Shown in pieces: positions 18,559 to 28,078 of a stretch of DNA of 64,000 nt. Source of the stretch: Haloprofundus salinisoli (GTDB lineage Archaea; Halobacteriota; Halobacteria; Halobacteriales; Haloferacaceae); the NCBI RefSeq assembly GCF_020097815.1, contig NZ_CP083664.1, positions 1 through 64,000 of the forward strand, given 5' to 3'. Below the pieces are notes generated by a model. The model did no database searches and had not been told where the DNA came from. It worked only from the letters and a program-made list of their open reading frames with translations. Both the position numbers and the translations under genes were made by a program. Every line of letters begins with the position of its first letter. Position 1 is the stretch's first letter.

Positions 18559-19737
18559 ATGGCTCAAGCGGTGTTCGATACAGCGGAGTACGACCGACGA
18601 ATCGCCCGAACGAAAGCGCGGATGGAGGAGGAAGGATTAGACGCCGCCGTCGTCAGCGACCCGGCGAACATGAACTACCTCACCGGCTACGACGGGTGGT
18701 CGTTCTACGTCCACCAGGCCGTCATCCTCACTCCCGACCGCGACGAACCAATCTGGGTCGGCCGCCAGATGGACGCGACCGGCGCACGCGCGACGACGCG
18801 GCTCTCAGAGGAGAGCATCCGACCCTACAGCGACGACCACGTCCAGTCACCGCGTGATCTCCACCCGATGGACTTCTTCGCCGAAGTGCTCTCGGACCTC
18901 GGCGTCGATGACGGTCGAATCGGGCTGGAGATGGACGCGTACTACTTCACCGCGAAGTCCTACACGCGCCTGCAGAACAACCTCCCCGAGGCCGACTTCG
19001 AGGACATCACACTGCTCGTTAACTGGGTACGCGTGAAGAAGTCAGAGGCCGAACTGGAGTACATGAAACAGGCCGCTCGCATCTCTGAGAACGCGATGCA
19101 GGCCGGCCTCGATGCTATCGGTGAGGGCGTCCCCGAGTACGAGGCGGCCGAAGCCATCTACTCGGCGCTCATCGACGGCACCGACGAATACGGCGGCGAC
19201 TACCCCGCTATCGTGCCGCTGATGCCATCGGGCGACTACACGGGAACACCGCACTTGACGTGGACCGACCGCCCCTTCCGAAACGGCGACCCGGTGCTCA
19301 TCGAACTGTCGGGCTGTCGGCACCGCTATCACTCGCCGCTGGCGCGGACGACGTTCGTCGGCGACCCGCCAGAGGAGGTCGAAGAGACCGCCGAGATCGT
19401 CGTCGAGGGGATGGAAGCCGCCCTCGACGCCGCCGAACCCGGCGTCACCGCCGAGGAAGTCGAGAAAGCGTGGCGAGACACCATCGCGAAGTACGGCGTC
19501 GAGAAAGCCGACCGTATCGGCTACTCGATGGGGCTCGGCTACCCGCCGGACTGGGGGGAACACACGGCGAGTCTCCGTCCCGGCGACGAGACGGTGCTCG
19601 AGGAGAATATGACGTTCCACACTATTCCGGGACTGTGGTTCGACGACTTCGGCGTCGAACTCAGCGAGACGTTCCGCGTCACGTCGACCGGCGCCGAACC
19701 GCTCGCGGACTTCCCTCGACGGCTGTTCACCGCCTGA
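18559..19737 (+). CDS. doeA: Ectoine hydrolase DoeA/EutD-like, M24 family
   Basis: A 392-aa pita-bread (M24, creatinase/prolidase) protein. Residues 1-150 form the creatinase-like N-domain and 160-392 the catalytic fold. The metal Asp residues of aminopeptidases are lost: the first motif reads [17 protein letters not shown], as in the non-metal creatinase-type branch. The C-terminus ([41 protein letters not shown]) strongly recalls DoeA/EutD ectoine hydrolases, which open ectoine to N-acetyl-diaminobutyrate. The start at 18559 (MAQAVFD) follows a promoter with repeats; an in-frame extension to 18292 is rejected. Glutamate dehydrogenase starts 1 bp after its stop. Creatinase or another cyclic amidine hydrolase is the alternative. 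Confidence 0.75.
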   Translation: MAQAVFDTAEYDRRIARTKARMEEEGLDAAVVSDPANMNYLTGYDGWSFYVHQAVILTPDRDEPIWVGRQMDATGARATTRLSEESIRPYSDDHVQSPRDLHPMDFFAEVLSDLGVDDGRIGLEMDAYYFTAKSYTRLQNNLPEADFEDITLLVNWVRVKKSEAELEYMKQAARISENAMQAGLDAIGEGVPEYEAAEAIYSALIDGTDEYGGDYPAIVPLMPSGDYTGTPHLTWTDRPFRNGDPVLIELSGCRHRYHSPLARTTFVGDPPEEVEETAEIVVEGMEAALDAAEPGVTAEEVEKAWRDTIAKYGVEKADRIGYSMGLGYPPDWGEHTASLRPGDETVLEENMTFHTIPGLWFDDFGVELSETFRVTSTGAEPLADFPRRLFTA

Positions 19738-19738
19738 G

Positions 19739-21043
19739 ATGACGACGACAGAACCGACAGACCAAACCGAACGGGCGACGGAGTCCACAGAGATGACAGA
19801 CACCGAATCGACGCTGTCGAACGCCCGCCGACAGTTGGAACACGCGGTCGCCAACGTCGACATCGACTCGGGTGTCGTCGAACGGCTGAAACATCCGACC
19901 CGAGTCCAGCAGGTCTCCATCCCGCTGCGCCGCGACGACGGCACCCTGGAGGTGTTCACCGGCTACCGCGCCCAACACGACGACGTGCGCGGACCGTACA
20001 AGGGCGGCCTGCGCTACCACCCGGAGGTCACCGCCGAGGAGTGCATCGGGCTGTCGATGTGGATGACCTGGAAGTGCGCGGTGATGGATCTCCCCTTCGG
20101 CGGCGGGAAAGGCGGCGTCGCCGTCGACCCGAAGACACTCTCCGAACAGGAGCGCGAACGGCTCACCCGACGCTTCGCCGAGGAGATCCGCGACGTTATC
20201 GGACCGAAACAGGACGTGCCAGCGCCGGACATGGGGACGGATCCGCAGACGATGGCGTGGTTCATGGACGCTTACTCGATGCAGGAAGGCGAGACGACGC
20301 CCGGCATCGTCACCGGCAAGCCGCCGTCTATCGGCGGCAGCCACGGCCGCGAGGAGGCACCCGGCCGGAGCGTCGCCATCGTCACGCGCGAGGCCATCGA
20401 CTACTACGACTGGGACATCGAGGAGACGAACGTCGCCGTCCAGGGGTTCGGCAGCGTCGGCGCGAACGCGGCCCGCCTCCTTGACGAGTGGGGCGCGAAG
20501 ATCGTCGCCGTCAGCGACGTCGACGGTGCCATCTACGACCCAGACGGCCTCGACACGAACGATGTCGAGGGACACGACGAACGCCCGGGAATGGTTTCGG
20601 GCTACGACGCGCCGGAGTCGCTCACGAACGCGGAGCTGCTGGAACTCGACGTCGACGTGCTCGTCCCGGCCGCCGTCAGCAACGTCATCACCGCCGACAA
20701 CGTCGACGACGTGCAAGCGAAGCTCGTCGTTGAGGGCGCGAACGGACCAACGACGTTCGCCGCGGACACGATTCTCGCAGAGCGTGGAGTTCCCGTGATA
20801 CCGGACATTCTGGCGAACGCCGGTGGTGTAACGGTCTCGTACTTCGAGTGGCTCCAGGACATCAACCGCCGGACGTGGCCGCTCGATCGCGTCCACGAGG
20901 AACTGGAGACGGAGATGCTGAAGGCGTGGAACGCCGTCCGCGCCGAGGTCGACGAGCGCGACCTGACGTGGCGCGACGGCGCCTACGCGGTCGCGCTTTC
21001 TCGAATCGGCGAAGCGAAAGAGTCGCGCGGACTGTGGCCCTGA
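19739..21043 (+). CDS. gdhB: Glutamate dehydrogenase (second copy, in solute operon)
   Basis: A 434-aa Glu dehydrogenase with the catalytic [26 protein letters not shown] and Rossmann [15 protein letters not shown] motifs, full length. It starts one base after the DoeA-like stop, so the two are co-transcribed. In a pathway using 2-oxoglutarate-dependent transaminases it would regenerate 2-oxoglutarate from glutamate and release ammonium. The N-terminus (about 1-25) is a Thr/Glu-rich tail; ATG at 19739 is the natural start, with a second in-frame ATG at 19793. It is very similar to the copy at 12343-13644, suggesting duplication within this replicon or separate acquisition. Confidence 0.94.
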   Translation: MTTTEPTDQTERATESTEMTDTESTLSNARRQLEHAVANVDIDSGVVERLKHPTRVQQVSIPLRRDDGTLEVFTGYRAQHDDVRGPYKGGLRYHPEVTAEECIGLSMWMTWKCAVMDLPFGGGKGGVAVDPKTLSEQERERLTRRFAEEIRDVIGPKQDVPAPDMGTDPQTMAWFMDAYSMQEGETTPGIVTGKPPSIGGSHGREEAPGRSVAIVTREAIDYYDWDIEETNVAVQGFGSVGANAARLLDEWGAKIVAVSDVDGAIYDPDGLDTNDVEGHDERPGMVSGYDAPESLTNAELLELDVDVLVPAAVSNVITADNVDDVQAKLVVEGANGPTTFAADTILAERGVPVIPDILANAGGVTVSYFEWLQDINRRTWPLDRVHEELETEMLKAWNAVRAEVDERDLTWRDGAYAVALSRIGEAKESRGLWP

Positions 21044-21096
21044 CGCGGCGCTTGCGCTGACCGCCTTCTATTTTTGAAGACGCCAGAGTCGTCGCT

Positions 21097-24000
21097 TCAG
21101 CGCTCCAGCGCCTCGGCGACCTTCTCGACGGGATGTGGCGGCTCGGGCACCGACTCGCCGCGGTCGCCGAGCTGTGTCCGACACGACGCGCCAGGTGCGA
21201 CGACGACCTCGCCGCCGCTCGCGTCCACCTGGTCGTACAGAATCCGACCGATTGCCTCGCTCATCGAGTAGTGTTCGGCCTCGTAGCCGAACGAACCGGC
21301 CATCCCACAGCAGCCCGAATCCAGCGGGTCGACCTCGTAGCCGACGCGCCGCAGGACGCCGACGGCGTGGTGGTCCTTCCGCGTCGCCTTCTGATGACAG
21401 TGGCCGTGGTAGGTCAGCGACTCGGCGGGTGCCGACGGCGGTAGCGCCTCGTCGAGGCGGAACGTGTTGAGGTACTCCATCACGCCGTAGGTGTTGACCG
21501 CTACCGCTTCGACGTCCGCGACGGAGATTCCGTTTGTTGCCAGCGACCCGCCTAACAGGTCGAGATAGTCCGACTGGAGCATCACCGCGTCCGACGGCTC
21601 TACGAGCACGACGTCCCAGCCGTCGGCGATGCGAGGAGACAGCGCCGCCACGTTCGTCTCGGCTCGCTCCCGCGAGCGGTCGAGAAACCCCTTCGAGTGG
21701 GCGGGACGGCCGGTCGACGTGACGCCGTCGGGGAGCGCGACGTGGACACCCGCCGCTTCGAGCACGCGAACGGCCGCCTTCCCTGCCTCGGGATGGTTGT
21801 AGTTCGTGTACGTATCCGGAAACAGCAGCGCCCGTCTGTCGGCCGCCGACACCGGAACGCGGGAGCCGCCGCGCTCTTCGAACCAGTCGACGAACGTCTC
21901 GCGGTGGAACGTCGGCAACGACCGCTCTCGCGCGATGCCGACGGTCTTCTCCAGTATCGTCCGCACGCCCGGAAGCTTCGGTGCGAGGTTCGCAAGGGGT
22001 GCGAACGCCGATCCGAGGGCGTTGAGGCGGTCGACCTCCGAGAACAGACGGTCGCGGAGACTCGCGCCGTGGCGCTCGTGGTGGGCGTGTTCGACCTCGG
22101 CTTTGAGCTTCGCCATGTCGACCTCGCTGGGACAGTCGCGCGCACAGCCCTTACACCCGACGCAGAGGTCGACGACTTCGCGCATGAACTCGACGTCGTG
22201 GCTCTCCTCGGAGAGGTCGCCGCTCATCGCCTGCCGGAGCATGTTCGCTCGGCCGCGGGTCGAGAGGCTCTCCTCGTCGGCGGCGCGGTAGGTCGGACAC
22301 ATCACTCCGCCCGTGGTGTCTTGCTTCCCGCGACAGCCACCGCAGCCGTGACAGAGCTCGGCCATTCCCCGAAAGCCGTTCGCGTTCTCCCACTCGAGCG
22401 TCGGATCGAAGTCGGGGTCGAACTCGTAGTCGGGGTCGAATCGCAGGTTCTCCGTCATCGAGACGACGTTCGCCCGCGAGGGTGCATCCGCCGGCAGCGC
22501 CTCGGACTCGTCGTAGCCACAGACCTGGCCCGGATTCAACAGCCAGTCGGGGTCGAACGCGGTTTTCAGGTCGCGGAACGCTCGCCAGAGGCGGTCGCCG
22601 TACAGTTTCCGGTTCCACTGAGAACGGGCGCGACCGTCGCCGTGTTCGCCCGAGACGCTACCGCCGAACTCGACGACGAAGTCGGTCACCGAGTCGGCGA
22701 TACGCTCGAACGCCTCCAGTCCTTCGACGGTCTTGGTGCTGACGAGCGGACGGACGTGGAGGACGCCCGGACCGGCGTGAGCGTAGAAACTCGTGTTCGC
22801 GTCGTAGTCGTCGATAACTTCGCGGAACCGGTCGACGTACTCCGGGAGTCGCTCGGCGGGCACCGCGCAGTCCTCGATGAACGAGATGTGCTTCTCGTCG
22901 GTCGTCCGCGACAGCAGAATGGGCGCGGCCGCCTTCCGCATCTTCCAGAGGCCGGCGCGCTCCTCGGCGTCGTGCGCTTCCAGCGCCGCGAACGCGCGGG
23001 CATCGTCGTCGAGCTCGACCCCCTCAGAAGGCGTCGTTTCGGGGGTCGCCGACGGGACCCGCGCGGCGAGGAGGTCGGCGACTTGCTGGCGACCGTCCGC
23101 CTCGGAGTCAGCGTAGAATTCGACCAGTAGGGCGCCGCGCGTCCCCTCCGGGAGCGACGCGGCCACGTCGTGGAACTCGGCGGTCTCCAGTGCGAGGTCG
23201 ATGAGCACATCGTCGATGAGCTCGACGGCGGCGGGGTCGTGTCCGAGGATAGCCGCGACGTCGGCGGCGGCGTCGTAGACGTCCTCGTAGGTCAGAAGCG
23301 CGACCGCCTTCGTTTCGGGAATCGGTTCGAGCGAGACGGTCGCCTCGGTGACGATTGCGAGCGTCCCCTCGCTCCCGGCGAGCAGGCGCGCGAGGTTCAC
23401 GGACCCGGCTTCGCTTTCGGGGTCGATGCCCGAGTCGTCGGGCGTCCGGCGCTCGCCGCGGGCCTCGTCGACCAACATGTCGAGATTGTACCCCGAGACG
23501 TTGCGCTTCAGCTCCGGGTACCGGGCGTCTATCTCGTCGGCCTCCTCGTCGAAGATGCGGACGACTTCGGCGTAGATGCGCGGCAGGAGGCCGCTTTCGG
23601 GGCCGTCGTCGCCCCACGCCGACGAATCGGGGTCGGCCTTCTCGCGGAGCTCCGACAACTTGATCTCGCCGAACGTGGTCACCGTCCCGTCGGCGAGGAC
23701 GACCTCTGCTTTCTCGACGTAGTAGTCGGTTTTGCCGTACTTCAACGAGTGCGCACCGGTCGAGTTGTTTCCGATGGCACCGCCGAGGACGCTCCGGTTG
23801 CCCGCCGCCGGGTCGGGCGCGAACTTCAGTCCGTGTGGGGCGGCGCGCTCGTTCAGGTCCGCGAGAACCGTTCCGGCCTGCGCGGTCGCTCTCTCCTCGT
23901 CGGGATCGACGGAGACGACGGCGTCCATGTATCGGGAGAAGTCGAGAACGACCGCCTCGTTGACGGCCTGTCCAGCGAGACTCGTGCCGCCGCCGCGCGG

Positions 24001-24258
24001 GAGGACAGGGATCTCCCGCCGCGCACAGTAGTCGACGACGGCGGCGACGTCCGCGGTCGAAGTCGGGAAGACGACGCCGAGAGGAACGACCTCGTAGGCG
24101 GAGGCGTCGGTCGCGTACAGCTGGCGCGTGTACTCGTCGAAGCGCACGTCGCCGTCGACGCGCGATTCGAGGTCCCGGACGAGACCGGAGCGGGCGACGT
24201 CGCCGCCGACGTAGTCGTACGTCGCGCGCGGGTCGGCTGAGGGGTCGTTCGTAGTCAT
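21097..24258 (-). CDS. FAD-linked oxidase fused to 4Fe-4S/CCG domains (D-2-hydroxyacid dehydrogenase type)
   Basis: A 1053-aa fusion. The N-terminal PCMH FAD-binding domain (about 50-300) has PVLPRGGGTSLAGQAV and the following FAD C-domain (to about 560). Then come ferredoxin-like clusters CHGCGGCRGKQ and CVGCKGCARDCPSEVD (about 620-720) and a C-terminal cysteine-rich CCG region (HGHCHQK, SGCCGMAGSFGYE). This is the architecture of D-lactate, glycolate or D-2-hydroxyglutarate dehydrogenases with a GlpC-like electron-transfer part. It should oxidise a 2-hydroxyacid and pass electrons to the membrane chain. It begins 9 bp after the stop of a D-2-hydroxyacid dehydrogenase gene, so the two share an operon. 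Substrate unknown. Confidence 0.88.
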   Translation of the reverse strand: MTTNDPSADPRATYDYVGGDVARSGLVRDLESRVDGDVRFDEYTRQLYATDASAYEVVPLGVVFPTSTADVAAVVDYCARREIPVLPRGGGTSLAGQAVNEAVVLDFSRYMDAVVSVDPDEERATAQAGTVLADLNERAAPHGLKFAPDPAAGNRSVLGGAIGNNSTGAHSLKYGKTDYYVEKAEVVLADGTVTTFGEIKLSELREKADPDSSAWGDDGPESGLLPRIYAEVVRIFDEEADEIDARYPELKRNVSGYNLDMLVDEARGERRTPDDSGIDPESEAGSVNLARLLAGSEGTLAIVTEATVSLEPIPETKAVALLTYEDVYDAAADVAAILGHDPAAVELIDDVLIDLALETAEFHDVAASLPEGTRGALLVEFYADSEADGRQQVADLLAARVPSATPETTPSEGVELDDDARAFAALEAHDAEERAGLWKMRKAAAPILLSRTTDEKHISFIEDCAVPAERLPEYVDRFREVIDDYDANTSFYAHAGPGVLHVRPLVSTKTVEGLEAFERIADSVTDFVVEFGGSVSGEHGDGRARSQWNRKLYGDRLWRAFRDLKTAFDPDWLLNPGQVCGYDESEALPADAPSRANVVSMTENLRFDPDYEFDPDFDPTLEWENANGFRGMAELCHGCGGCRGKQDTTGGVMCPTYRAADEESLSTRGRANMLRQAMSGDLSEESHDVEFMREVVDLCVGCKGCARDCPSEVDMAKLKAEVEHAHHERHGASLRDRLFSEVDRLNALGSAFAPLANLAPKLPGVRTILEKTVGIARERSLPTFHRETFVDWFEERGGSRVPVSAADRRALLFPDTYTNYNHPEAGKAAVRVLEAAGVHVALPDGVTSTGRPAHSKGFLDRSRERAETNVAALSPRIADGWDVVLVEPSDAVMLQSDYLDLLGGSLATNGISVADVEAVAVNTYGVMEYLNTFRLDEALPPSAPAESLTYHGHCHQKATRKDHHAVGVLRRVGYEVDPLDSGCCGMAGSFGYEAEHYSMSEAIGRILYDQVDASGGEVVVAPGASCRTQLGDRGESVPEPPHPVEKVAEALER

Positions 24259-24267
24259 CGATGACGG

Positions 24268-25239
24268 TCAGGCCGACTCCGGTGCGAGTAGTTGGTTCAC
24301 CAGTTCGCCGCCCGCGTCGAGGCGGTCGACGTTCTCGGCGACGATGTCGGCGAGACGGTCCCAGTGATTCGGCGTGTGACCGCCCGTGTGTGGCGTGATG
24401 AGGCAGTTTTCGAGGTCCCACAGCGGATGGTCGGCCGGCAGTGGTTCGGGGTCGGTTACGTCCAGTGCAGCGCCGCGAATCTTGTTCCAGCGCAGCGCCG
24501 AGACGAGCGCGTCGGTATCGACGATGCCGCCGCGGGCGGTGTTGACGAGCACCGCGTCGGGCCCCATTGTCGCAAACTCTTCCTCACCGATGAGGCCGCG
24601 GGTCAGGTCGTTGAGTGGACAGGCGAGAACGACGTACTCGCTGCGCGAGAGCGCGTCGTGAATCGCATCCTCATCGAAGCCGACGACCTCGTCGGTCGGC
24701 CCGCCCTTCTCGGGGGTGTAACGGACGCCGATGGTGTCGACCTCGAATCCCTGCAGGCGCTGGACGAGCGCCTCACCGATCGAGCCGAGACCGATGACGG
24801 TGACCGTGCTCCCCGTGAACTCGTGCGACTGGAAGTGACGCCACTCCGAACGCTGCTTTCGTCGCCACCCTTCGTGGAGTCGACGGGTGAAGGTGAGTAT
24901 GTTTCCGATGGCCTGCTCGGCGATACCGGGCGCGTGGATGCCGCCCGCGTTGGTGACGGCGACGCCGCGGTCGGCGAGCGCGTCCATCGGCAGGTGGTCG
25001 GTACCGGCGAACGTGCAGGCGAACAGTTCGAGGCGCTCGGCGCGCGCGAGCAGTTCCTCGTCGACGCTGATTCCGGTGACGATTCGCGCTTCCGCCACGA
25101 GTTCGCGTTCCTGTTTCGGCGTTCGAGCGAGCGCGACCGTCTGGTCCGGGAGGCGTTCACGCAGCACCTCGGCGTACGGTTCCATCGAGAGTCCTTCCGT
25201 CCCCTCGCGGAGGACGACGACGTCGGGATTTGTGGTCAT
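24268..25239 (-). CDS. D-2-hydroxyacid dehydrogenase (NAD-binding)
   Basis: A 323-aa D-isomer-specific 2-hydroxyacid dehydrogenase. The Rossmann motif VTVIGLGSIGEALVQRL is near residue 150, the substrate/catalytic Arg is in NTARGGIVD, and the catalytic His in LITPHTGGHTP near the C-terminus. The start at 25239 (MTTNPDVV) is preferred; an extension to 25299 adds a segment without similarity. It precedes the FAD/Fe-S oxidase by 9 bp. One enzyme could reduce a 2-oxoacid and the other oxidise the hydroxyacid, giving an electron shuttle, or both may treat different side products. A TACACAAAAA element lies upstream on the same strand (25346-25355). Confidence 0.9.
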   Translation of the reverse strand: MTTNPDVVVLREGTEGLSMEPYAEVLRERLPDQTVALARTPKQERELVAEARIVTGISVDEELLARAERLELFACTFAGTDHLPMDALADRGVAVTNAGGIHAPGIAEQAIGNILTFTRRLHEGWRRKQRSEWRHFQSHEFTGSTVTVIGLGSIGEALVQRLQGFEVDTIGVRYTPEKGGPTDEVVGFDEDAIHDALSRSEYVVLACPLNDLTRGLIGEEEFATMGPDAVLVNTARGGIVDTDALVSALRWNKIRGAALDVTDPEPLPADHPLWDLENCLITPHTGGHTPNHWDRLADIVAENVDRLDAGGELVNQLLAPESA

Positions 25240-25345
25240 CTGAGTGCTCTCTGCCGGATAGTGGCGGTCGGGCTGGTCGACACTCGCGACCCGCGCCATC
25301 GGTCCGGTGCGTATGCTCGTACCATCGTGAGAGTGCGACTTAGTG

Positions 25346-25355
25346 TTTTTGTGTA
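25346..25355 (-). promoter_or_regulatory. TACACAAAAA element in divergent promoter
   Basis: On the minus strand the sequence reads TACACAAAAA, about 107 bp upstream of the hydroxyacid dehydrogenase start and about 58 bp before the divergent M20 gene at 25413. The same core occurs at the DoeA-like, aminotransferase and AOR promoters. It is a candidate regulator half-site shared across the island. Confidence 0.45.
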
Positions 25356-25412
25356 ACCGCCATCAACGAAAATCGTTCACAGTTAAGTGCGTGGTCACTG
25401 TCACACTAGCGC

Positions 25413-26693
25413 ATGGCCGAGTCTGTACGAGCGCGACTGAGCGAGTTGCGACGAGAGCTCCACCGGTATCCGGAACCCGGCTGGTGCGAATTCCAGACGA
25501 CCGCGCGGCTCGTCGAGGAACTCCGGACTATCGGGGTCGACGAACTCGCGGTCGGACCGGAGGCGTACGACCCCGACGACCGGATGGCCGTTCCGTCCGA
25601 CGACCGCGTCGAAGCGTGGTACGACCGGGCCCGCGAACGCGGTGTGGACGACGACCTCCTCGAGAAGATGGCGGGCGGCAACACGGGCGCCATCGCCGTC
25701 CTCGACCGCGGCGAGGGGCCGACGGTCGGTCTCCGCGTCGACATCGACGGGCTGTTCATCGAGGAGTCTGACGACGGCGACCACGTCCCGGCCGCGGAGG
25801 GGTTCCGTTCGGAGACCGGCGAGACGATGCACGCCTGCGGCCACGACACCCACATGACCTGGGGGCTCGCCACCGTGGAAGCGATAGCGAACAGCGAGTT
25901 CGAGGGCCGACTCGTCGCGTTCTTCCAGCCCGCCGAGGAAGTCTCCGGAGGCGGCTGTCCGATGGCGAAAAGCGAGTACGCCGAGGGACTCGACTACCTG
26001 TTCGCCGTCCACGTCGGACTCGATCACCCGACCGGCGAGGTCGTTGCCGGCATCGAGCGACCGCTGGCGATGTGTCACGTCGAGGTCGACATCGCAGGCA
26101 CGTCAGCGCACGCCGGGAAAGCGCCGCAAGACGGAGACAACGCGATTCAAGCGCTCGGAACCGCCATCCAGAACGTCTATGGTATCCCGCGGCACGCCGA
26201 CGGGATGACCCGCATCAACGTCGGGCGAATCGAAGGCGGAACGGCGAGCAACATCATCGCCGAAGACGTAGGGGCGGTCGCCGAGGCCCGCGGCGAAACG
26301 ACGGCGTTGATGGAGTACGCCAAGGAAGAGCTCACACGGACGTTCGAGACGGCCGCGGAGATGCACGGCTGTGCGGCCGACGTGACCATCGCGAGCGAGA
26401 GCCCGCGCGCCGATAGCGACCCCGAACTCGTCGACGTCGTCGCCGACGTCGCCCGGGACGTTGGCGGTGTCGACACCGTCGTCCCGACTGCTGATTTCGG
26501 CGCGAGCGAGGATGCGACGTTCCTGATGCAGCGCGTACAACGGGAGGACGGACTCGCGTCGTATCTCATCGTCGGTACCGACCACCCGACGAGTCACCAC
26601 ACGCCGACGTTCGACGTCGACGAGCGCAGCCTCGAAACCGGCGTCGAACTGCTCACGGAGTCGATTCTCGCCGTCGCGGAGGACGGACCGTGA
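25413..26693 (+). CDS. M20-family amidohydrolase (DoeB2-like deacetylase)
   Basis: A 426-aa M20D metal-dependent amidohydrolase. Metal-binding signatures are GLRVDIDGLF (HxD position read as VDID), MHACGHDTHM, the QPAEE catalytic pair (FFQPAEEVSGGG) and His in VHVGLDHP; a dimerisation lid domain lies around 190-310 (GTSAHAGKAPQDGDNAIQAL). In ectoine catabolism, M20 proteins (DoeB2) deacetylate N-alpha-acetyl-diaminobutyrate in place of DoeB; the nearby M24 ectoine-hydrolase-like gene makes that role plausible here. The alternative is an AbgA-type aminoacyl-glutamate or aminobenzoyl-glutamate hydrolase. GTG of the next gene overlaps its stop codon. Confidence 0.82.
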   Translation: MAESVRARLSELRRELHRYPEPGWCEFQTTARLVEELRTIGVDELAVGPEAYDPDDRMAVPSDDRVEAWYDRARERGVDDDLLEKMAGGNTGAIAVLDRGEGPTVGLRVDIDGLFIEESDDGDHVPAAEGFRSETGETMHACGHDTHMTWGLATVEAIANSEFEGRLVAFFQPAEEVSGGGCPMAKSEYAEGLDYLFAVHVGLDHPTGEVVAGIERPLAMCHVEVDIAGTSAHAGKAPQDGDNAIQALGTAIQNVYGIPRHADGMTRINVGRIEGGTASNIIAEDVGAVAEARGETTALMEYAKEELTRTFETAAEMHGCAADVTIASESPRADSDPELVDVVADVARDVGGVDTVVPTADFGASEDATFLMQRVQREDGLASYLIVGTDHPTSHHTPTFDVDERSLETGVELLTESILAVAEDGP

Positions 26694-27985
26694 GTTCACC
26701 GTCCGGAGACTCCGACGCGTCCGGCTCATCCGGCGACGTACCGTCCGCCGCCGACATCGTCACCGTCGACGACGTCGAGGCCGCCCGCGAACGCCTTGCG
26801 GACGCTGTCCACCGGACGCCGCTCGACGGGTCGACGACGCTCGCAGAGCGCAGCGATGCTGATGCGGTCGGACTCAAATTGGAGAACGTCCAGCGGACGG
26901 GGTCGTTCAAGATTCGCGGCGCGTACAACGCGATGGCCCAACTCTCGGAGGGAGAGAAGGAGGCCGGTGTGGTCGCCGCCAGCGCCGGCAACCACGCACA
27001 GGGGGTCGCACTCGCCGGACGGTTGCTCGACGTCGACGCAACTATCGTCGTTCCAGAGGTGACCCCGGCAGCGAAAATCGAGGCGACCCGCGGTTACGGG
27101 GCCGACGTCGTCGTCGAGGGTGGCGACTACGAACGTTCGTACGAGCACGCGCTGGAACTCGCCGACGAGAAGGAACTGGCGTTCGTCCACCCCTTCGACG
27201 ACGAGTGCGTCATCGCCGGCCAGGGGACCGTCGGTCTCGAACTCGTCGAACAGATGCCCGACGTGGACACCGTCCTCGTCTCCATCGGCGGGGGCGGACT
27301 GATTTCGGGTATCGCAACGGTGATGAAAGCCCACGACCAGACCATCCGCGTCGTCGGCGTCCAACCCGAGGGGGCCGCCCACGCCAAACCCTCGCTCGAA
27401 CGCGACGAGATACATATGCTCTCGGAGGTCGACACCGTCGCCGAAGGTATCGCCGACGCCCGACTGCTGGAGAAAACGTTCGCCGTCGTCCGCGAGCGCG
27501 TCGACGACGTCGTCTCGGTGAGTGACGCCGACATCGCCGTCGCCACGACATTACTCGCCGAGCGGGCGAAGACGGTCGCCGAGGCAGCGGGTGCGGCCCC
27601 GGTCGCGGCGCTGCTCTCGGGAGCGGTCGAGGTTGACGGCGAGCGAGTCGCTGCGGTCGTCTCCGGCGGGAACGCGAATCTCACCGACCACGCCGAACTG
27701 TGTCGGGTCGGCCTCGAACGACTCGGTCGCTACGCCGAGGTCCGCCTGGAACTCGACGGATGGCCGACGGTTCTCGGCGGCGTGACCGATGTCGTCGAGA
27801 AAGAAGGGGCGGAACTCGGCGTGTTAGAACGCACCCGACGCACGGCGGTCGCCGACCTCAACCGGACACCAGTTCGCCTCGGCGTCGAGGGGAGCGGCCT
27901 CGATCACCTCCGCAACGTGGTGGCCGCACTCGACGCGTTGGACGGAGTCAGCGTCGTAAGGCACAGCCTCGACACGGAGATATAG
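26690..27985 (+). CDS. Threonine dehydratase family protein (IlvA/EutB-like) with ACT domain
   Basis: A 431-aa PLP-dependent fold-type II lyase. The PLP lysine is in GSFKIRGAYNAM (near residue 75), the phosphate-binding loop is SIGGGGLISG (near 200), and a C-terminal ACT-like domain begins around 345 (YAEVRLELDGWPTVLGG). It starts with GTG at 26690, overlapping the M20 stop by 4 bp, so the pair is tightly coupled. Family reactions are deamination of threonine or serine to 2-oxoacids; EutB members of this family occur in hydroxyectoine gene clusters. A beta-hydroxyaspartate or hydroxy-diaminobutyrate substrate is therefore possible. Anabolic IlvA is the alternative, since the ACT domain implies feedback control. 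Confidence 0.85.
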   Translation: MSSPSGDSDASGSSGDVPSAADIVTVDDVEAARERLADAVHRTPLDGSTTLAERSDADAVGLKLENVQRTGSFKIRGAYNAMAQLSEGEKEAGVVAASAGNHAQGVALAGRLLDVDATIVVPEVTPAAKIEATRGYGADVVVEGGDYERSYEHALELADEKELAFVHPFDDECVIAGQGTVGLELVEQMPDVDTVLVSIGGGGLISGIATVMKAHDQTIRVVGVQPEGAAHAKPSLERDEIHMLSEVDTVAEGIADARLLEKTFAVVRERVDDVVSVSDADIAVATTLLAERAKTVAEAAGAAPVAALLSGAVEVDGERVAAVVSGGNANLTDHAELCRVGLERLGRYAEVRLELDGWPTVLGGVTDVVEKEGAELGVLERTRRTAVADLNRTPVRLGVEGSGLDHLRNVVAALDALDGVSVVRHSLDTEI

Positions 27986-28078
27986 AGAACGAGCGAGTAT
28001 AGCTGACGGTTCTCCGCCGTCACGCGTTTTTCTGCCGTGTTCCCTCTCCGGTCGCTCTTCGAGTACGTCCCGTCTGTG

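Noticed and set aside
19727-20896. Long open frame antisense to the second glutamate dehydrogenase
   Set aside because: Frame shadow of a high-GC gene, dominated by Arg, Val and Asp strings, no family signature.
21697-23130. 477-codon open frame antisense to the FAD/Fe-S oxidase
   Set aside because: Lies completely within a well-supported gene and has typical shadow composition.
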